From assembly GCA_023653785.1 (NCBI GenBank), contig JAMKCH010007086.1, positions 1 to 64,000 of the forward strand: a stretch of DNA of 64,000 nt. Direction: 5' to 3'. Below the pieces are notes generated by a model. The model was given only the letters and a program-made list of their open reading frames with translations, did no database searches and had not been told where the DNA came from. Below are positions 58,380 through 64,000 of the stretch, piece by piece (the first letter of the stretch is position 1; every line of letters begins with the position of its first letter). Source of the DNA: Ophioderma brevispina (lineage: Eukaryota; Echinodermata; Ophiuroidea; Amphilepidida; Ophiodermatidae). Both the position numbers and the translations under genes were made by a program.

Positions 58380-59900
58380 CCCTCCCCCTTCAGGTTTGGT
58401 TTTCGCTTTGCTAAAACTCCCATGTTTGGTGCCTAATTGTTATGCATTACTCTCAATTGACATTTTACAACTCCGTTGCATCATGCAAACACAAACATCC
58501 ACCGTGTAGGTAAGAACAGGGTGATCCGAAAGTGATGTCTAGGGGTGGCACCCCAACCACCTTTTCTCGGAGAGAAGTACCAACATGCCTAGTACGACCA
58601 GGATAAACACAGACACTTGATTGTGGTACCAGTGGATAGCTATGGTCTCTCTTTCCATTTCTACCAAAAAGTACAACCATAGATAGCCACGTAACTGACG
58701 TCATAAAGTTCGCATTTCGTAAAACTGTCCATTTCCATGTACACGTGTAGAATAAGGGAAAATGCCTTTTTTTTTTTCAAAAAAGTTAGGAATATTGATT
58801 TTCACACACGGGTTTGGCTCCACTTAATGGAAAGTGTCTATTTTTAATATACTCTGAGAGTTCTGGTGCTATTATAATAAAATGTGCAAATATATTTTTC
58901 CACCTTATATCCAATATTTTTTCACACTTTCCTCAACCTATGACATCATACGGGGCCGGTCATAATGGGAATGTTGGTACGTATTTTAATATCAATGGAA
59001 AGAAAAAACTACCAATGAAAGACGAAAATTTCTAATTAGCTATTATGTGGCACCAAATTTATATGGAATCGGATGTCAGTAACACAAATCACGGGGGGGG
59101 GGGGCAACCAGCCCCCCTCCCCTTCTTCGGAAGTTTTTGTTACAAATGTGGCTCAGGTAGACAAGGGTCACGATGGATTTGATTGGTGCCCATCTTGGCA
59201 ATGACGGGCCTTAACGCGAATATTAGTCAACACCACACGAAGTGACTTCTTCGTACAATGAACGAATGAAGAGAGGCCGCTCAATTACTATCATTACTGA
59301 ATGGTGACGCATATTTGTGATACAGCCGGGGAGATTTTAGAAATTCTTCAATATGTGTCCATGACGTTTCGAGAGATTTCTTTGACCTCAGGTGGTTCAA
59401 AATTTTTTGCGCAATGATAATGGGAAAATACAGTATGGTCTCGGCTATCGGAAGCTGAAACTAATTTTGAATAAACTTTCCGTTTGATGAATGTTAGTGT
59501 TTGTTTTTTGCGTTAGCAACTTTGCGCCATGAGTCAATCCCAGAAATTGAGGGTAAAAAAGTCGTCTCCTAAAGAATCGTAGACTATGCGCGATATAATC
59601 TGACTAGTGAGATCTAATATGTGTTTCGGTATTACTTAGATCATTCCTGAACCCACATTGTCATCATTGTAAGGTGACATTCACATCTAGTCATTGACAT
59701 CAGCACATATGCATTGGCTATAGTCGGTAGTTGAACTCAATTTGAAATTGTGCATGCCATAGAATATCGACCGCTGGCATAATTATATGCTCAGAACTGT
59801 GTTTTGATTCAGCAGGCCAGGTCAGTTAATTTGCTCTGCGGTCCACTTCCGGTATGCGTGACATGCATACATGGTAGGGCCGGTCTCGTGTACACGTTGT
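58380..59900. repeat. Long dispersed non-coding repeat, copy 3
   Basis: Co-linear with 7250-9200, with order and orientation kept: ACATCCACCG, AGGGTGA.....AAGTGATG, GAGAGAAGTACCAA, TGACGTCA, a C/G-run block (59094-59122 here; a G-run at 8175 there), GGTCTCGGCTAT, GCCATGAGTCAATCC, ATGCGCGATATAAT and TGACTAGTGAG. No protein is visible. Confidence 0.7.
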
Positions 59901-59989
59901 ATAGTGTGGTGGCATGCGCTTCCTACATTGACGTTTCCATTTTTTTTTTTTGTTTTTATTTATTTTTGATAGTTCCCTACCGTTTTATT

Positions 59990-60955
59990 TAGATCTGTAC
60001 ACAGATTTATTTATCTTGGTATTGTAATCGAAATTAGATAATAACCGATATATACAATCGAAACTAAGTTATATTGAAGTTGTAACTATTTATGCAAAGC
60101 TGAGCTGAAGTAAACGTAACCAAGCAGCGGCGGCCAAGAAGAATCCCAAATTTTAGACGTCGCCATTGGTGTAACATGTCAAACACTAAAGCTTTGACGC
60201 AAAATTTTTGTTTTTTTGCATACTAACTCTATTGGGCCCGCATAGCCTCACCTGCGAGACATGTAAGTGTTTTATAGAAATAGATTATATCTAATCCATT
60301 CCAACATCTTGCTACTTGATATCACTTTAAAACCATGTTTAAAATTTACACAAAACGAATGTTTAAATTGGTGTGTTTGTTAAAGCTCTAGCATCTTTGA
60401 ATTGGAATTTAACTTAGAGACATGAGCAGCATTTGTCCAAACACACACCCCCCCCCTTTTTTGTGTTTTTTTCCTATTGGAATCCTTATTAAGGGTGAGT
60501 GAGTACAATAAAAATATCAAATGAATATCTTTACTTTTTTTGGTATAATCGATTTTCAATTCGGTGATAACAAATCTAAAATTAAAAAAGGGGGGCATTG
60601 ACTCTGTTTGAGCTATAGAGGATGTTTAATATTAGAAGTTTTGGCCAAAACTTGTACATGTCGTTTTCCCATCCCTTAAAATAATATAATAAAAACATCG
60701 TTGTGTTTTATTTTTATGTATTGAAAAGATATGCGAATATGCGAAAATTATGGTAAACGTGCCATCAACAAAAACAGGGGGTCCCCACTTAATTCTCAAA
60801 ACAAGGACGAAATAGACCAAAATGCATTTTTCGTTACAATGCGTCGCAGTTTGATCGCACATTATCCAGCTTGGGTATTGACGCACGAAACAAGCCAAAC
60901 CAGCCAAAGTTTTGTCCGGGTTCGCCACAAATGGCTCTTGTTGAAATTAGAGATC
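59990..60955. other. No recognisable gene
   Basis: AT-rich, with short frames on both strands at 60632-60961 lacking known motifs. Confidence 0.5.
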
Positions 60956-60960
60956 TCTTA

Positions 60961-61800
60961 GGCTACCCCACATAGCACGCAGATTGGGCCCAACAATGGT
61001 TCTCCATCGGTAATCATGGCATGGGCATTAAGTGGGCGGCCTTTATTGGTCCTTTTTTTGGCCTCCAAGGGCAATACTGGTATCCTTGGTAATCTTGCAT
61101 CGGTAACACGTGGCTATTGCATATTTCTCCAATAATGGTTTCCCCTTGGCACTGTGGCATCGGCTTCATATATCACACCCTTACTGGTCCAATATTGGCG
61201 AAGAATAATGACCCAAGACAAGCAGACAATATAGAGCCCATTATTTTGGATAACTCGGCCCATTATGCACTTAAAGGCAATTGATATTTCTTAAAAATAG
61301 CAGGGGGCGAAGAACTATATATACCAGTTTCATCATTAAATATTAAATAGTGTAGCTCGAAATTATCTAAGTTAATTTTTAAAATAGCAGCTTGAAAAAA
61401 ATCATTAAAAATAATTGTTTGGAAAAGAACATCGGGCCATCTTGGCAAGAACTTGGTTACAATATTGGTTCATATTTGTAATAGAAATGGATTGTTCATC
61501 CCCAAATTTATTGGTTCGAGCTATATTTTTGCAAAAATATTGGGGCCCCTCGACTGCGTCGCGCCAAATATTTTTAAAAACGCATAGCGAGACCAATAAA
61601 TATTTGAGGCGCAATCAGCAAATTTTAATCATTATCATGCGTAGGATCCCAGATAATCGCGTATCAGATCACCTCAAAGCATGATAATGGCCAATATTGG
61701 CCAATGGCAAATATATTTATCCACTATTGTAAGCCATTAGGGCCAATAAATAAATATTGTCCAGTATTGGACCACCTTTGCAGTGTTCTACTGGGTAGTC
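60961..61800. repeat. Inverted-repeat element rich in CCAATATTGG words
   Basis: The left end GGCTACCCCACATAGCACGC (from 60961) pairs with the inverted right end GCAGTGTTCTACTGGGTAGTC (about 61772-61799) over ~40 bp with mismatches. TTA precedes the left end and TAA follows the right. Inside, CCAATATTGG, CCAGTATTGG, GGTCCAATATTGG and related words recur, mostly near the two ends. No coding capacity. Confidence 0.65.
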
Positions 61801-62346
61801 TAATAAACATTTCCGCGTGTGGCGAGGGAGCGGGCGGGGGTTTGTTGCCACAAGCTGGGTATACATGACCCCTCTTTAACTTTGTTGCAGCAAAACCGCG
61901 CTTAGGAACATTTTTATGGTATTTTGGGAAACTGCTGATAAGACGTAAAATCGCTCACATCGTGAAAGACCGACGAGCTGCAACGTTCCCGTAATTTTGG
62001 ATCCTCAGTTCTATCGCACAGAGAGGACCAAAAATTCCCCGCGGGACCTTTGATTGTAGCATCATGCATGGACCTACTTATATTAAAAATCATACATTGA
62101 TGTTGATGGGGATGAAAATGTGCGAACCACTTTTTTTCATAAGAGTGACAATTTTCAATTGACCATAGATCAGCAGAGGCAAAGTTCGTATTTTAATTTT
62201 ATTATCGTATGGTTCTTAGGCATACATGACCCACATATACTTTTGTTAGTTTCATGAACAAACTCCATGGGAAAGTGGTTTGTCTCGGTACGCGGTTGGG
62301 TCCAATAGTGTAGGAGCTGGGTACCGGTCAAACACATCGTTTTAAC

Positions 62347-63248
62347 CCCTCACGACAGGAAAAGGTTTTGACCCCATTTGGTATTAGTAATGGACCCTCT
62401 ATACATCAACGCTAGTAGGTAGTACTCTCAATTTTTGTTGTGTCACTTTTTAATCGGGGCCAATTAATTTTACACAGGGGTCAATTTGTTAACATGATCC
62501 AATCATGGTGAAATGCATTCCATAATGGTCCGTCCTACCTATCATATGGAGTCCAAAATGTATAAGTCCGGTACCATCTATGGACCATAGGTTTGGATTA
62601 TAGGGTAGAAAATGGCTAATTGGTAAAAAAGGTCAATTTCTATTTGTACGGGTCAAAATCGGAAGTGCTCAATTTTGTTTGAAAAGAGAGAGTTGTTCAT
62701 GCTAGCTTAATAAGTCAAAATAAGGAATAGTTTGTACCATCTCTGCAATGCATATTTACCATGTTATGGGACAAAATAGGTATAGGTCAACATACCCCAT
62801 TGGTGTTGACCTTCTTTGACCTGACCCTTATCTCGCCGTAGTAATGCATTTAACTAATACAAGCTATACCTTTTAGGAGTCCTCTTTACCGACTCATGCA
62901 AAACTTGTCAAGTATTTAAAATACTAATCAGATTACTTTTAATTTTAGACCCCTGAATACAAATTGAAGATTGACCTTTTTTGAGACCATTTTAAGCCAT
63001 TTTACCTTATAACTCCAAAACCAATGGTCCGTATGTGGTACAAACATACATTTTTGGGAATCCTTATGATTAATTGACAATATGGCATCTTTCACACATG
63101 ATTATGGGGCCTTTTGTTTGACCCCGTGTAAACTTAATTTGGCCCCTGTTGAAAAGTGATACCACAATTTGAAGAGTACTAACTACCTAGCGTTGATGAG
63201 GGTCCATACTAACTACCAAGGTGTCAAACCTTTTCTGTAGTGGGAGGT
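62347..63248. repeat. Inverted-repeat element, ~0.9 kb with ~80-bp arms
   Basis: Left arm 62347-62427 (AAAAGGTTTTGAC, TATTAGTAATGGACCCTC, CATCAACGCTAG, AGGTAGTACTC) is matched inverted at 63174-63247 (GAGTACT, CTAGCGTTGATG, GAGGGTCCATACTAACTACC, GTCAAACCTTTTCTGTAGTGGGAGG). The interior has repeated GACC/GGTC words around TTGACC but no coding frame. This fits a large MITE. Confidence 0.8.
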
Positions 63249-63249
63249 A

Positions 63250-64000
63250 AACGAATTCCTTAATAAGGCCCCTATGATTTCTGCTCCTCCCTACCGAACC
63301 CCCCCCCCTACGTTGCACTAACTGATTTTTTAAGGCTTGGGTACTTCTTGTAAATAGGAATCCCTTAAAGGTCAAATGTGTGACCCGAAGAGGACTTCGA
63401 AATTTTAGGCGCGAAAGGGGTACCAAATATTTGTCTTATTAAAATATAATATGGTGATAACGCAATGTTTTTGATATTAAGTATGCATGAGATGTACGGG
63501 GTACGTAGTGGTTAGTGCGTTTTATTCTCTATACACTCTCCCAAACTCTGCAATAACTCAACCAATACATATATTTTCTGTTTTTGATTGATTCCCTTTT
63601 AACAATATATTGTAATTGTTACCAGGTATATTGTTGGCGGAATGTAGACACTTAAAACGGTGTTAAATATGCACCGACAACGAAAATGACCCTAATTCAA
63701 ACGACTATTCGTGGTCATATTTAAGGAAATATTCCAAGGATTTTGTCCCCCCCAAGCTCAGTTGACTTACAATTATAAATATATGTACATACATCACGAA
63801 TTCCCGGAAAAAAATAATACAATTTGATGTAAAATTAACAAAATAAGGCATTTATTTTGCTTTTTTGACATACGAAGAAAACGGGCGGATTTTTCTCACG
63901 GGCTTCAATTGGATCAAAAGCGCCCAATTTTGCTCTCCTCGTGACGGTCAGTGATGACCAACAACATCGTTGGTTGACTCGAATTTTTATGTGGCTGACA
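63250..64000. other. No recognisable gene
   Basis: AT-rich, with a C-run at 63299-63308. Nothing else recognised up to the window edge. Confidence 0.5.

Noticed and set aside
781..63248. Inverted or tandem repeats as a CRISPR array
   Set aside because: No short identical repeats with regular unique spacers; the gene content is animal.

Overview
This is an AT-rich, intron-bearing, repeat-saturated piece of animal genome, most likely from a marine invertebrate deuterostome such as an echinoderm. The basis is two copies of a DEG/ENaC (acid-sensing-type) sodium channel gene, two decayed copies of a rhodopsin-class GPCR gene, spliceosomal introns, many non-LTR retrotransposon fragments, a DIRS-like tyrosine-recombinase retroelement, and a Gmr1-type Gypsy element of the kind known from deuterostomes. 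Nothing looks bacterial: there are no operons, no rRNA and no CRISPR array. The species cannot be fixed from sequence alone.

Layout. 1-614: last coding block of a DEG/ENaC channel gene, cut by the window edge. 615-5.7 kb: a TTAA-flanked MITE, a 180-bp tandem repeat and a second inverted-repeat element in otherwise blank DNA. 5.7-9.2 kb: a dead LINE reverse transcriptase followed by a long dispersed repeat that recurs at 24.6-25.1 kb and 58.4-59.9 kb. 9.2-19 kb: mostly blank, with one hairpin, one LINE tail and an ACGT-rich repeat. 19.1-22.4 kb: a second DEG/ENaC copy, now a pseudogene, whose intron holds two MITE-like repeat systems. 23.4-28.6 kb: two LINE fragments, one split by an internally deleted LINE. 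29.5-42.0 kb: a decayed Gmr1-like Gypsy LTR retrotransposon (LTR, SCAN-like gag, PR, INT, RT, RNase H, LTR). Its 3' LTR is split by a 5.1-kb element with long inverted ends that carries a DIRS-like RT and tyrosine recombinase. 42.5-48.7 kb: two more minus-strand LINE corpses, a foldback hairpin and two tRNA-like sequences. 51.8-57.5 kb: two head-to-head copies of one GPCR gene, both broken. 57.9-63.3 kb: a second copy of the first MITE, the long dispersed repeat, and two more inverted-repeat elements.

Only the first 614 bases hold a coding block that still looks intact. The rest is gene-family debris (ion channel and receptor duplicates) and layered transposons, several of them nested, so relative ages can be read directly. 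The most unusual items are the Gypsy element with integrase upstream of reverse transcriptase, the three-level nesting in its 3' LTR, the internally deleted LINE with a plausible 5-bp target duplication, and the intronic hairpin array built on the core GCAACAAAGTCGTA.
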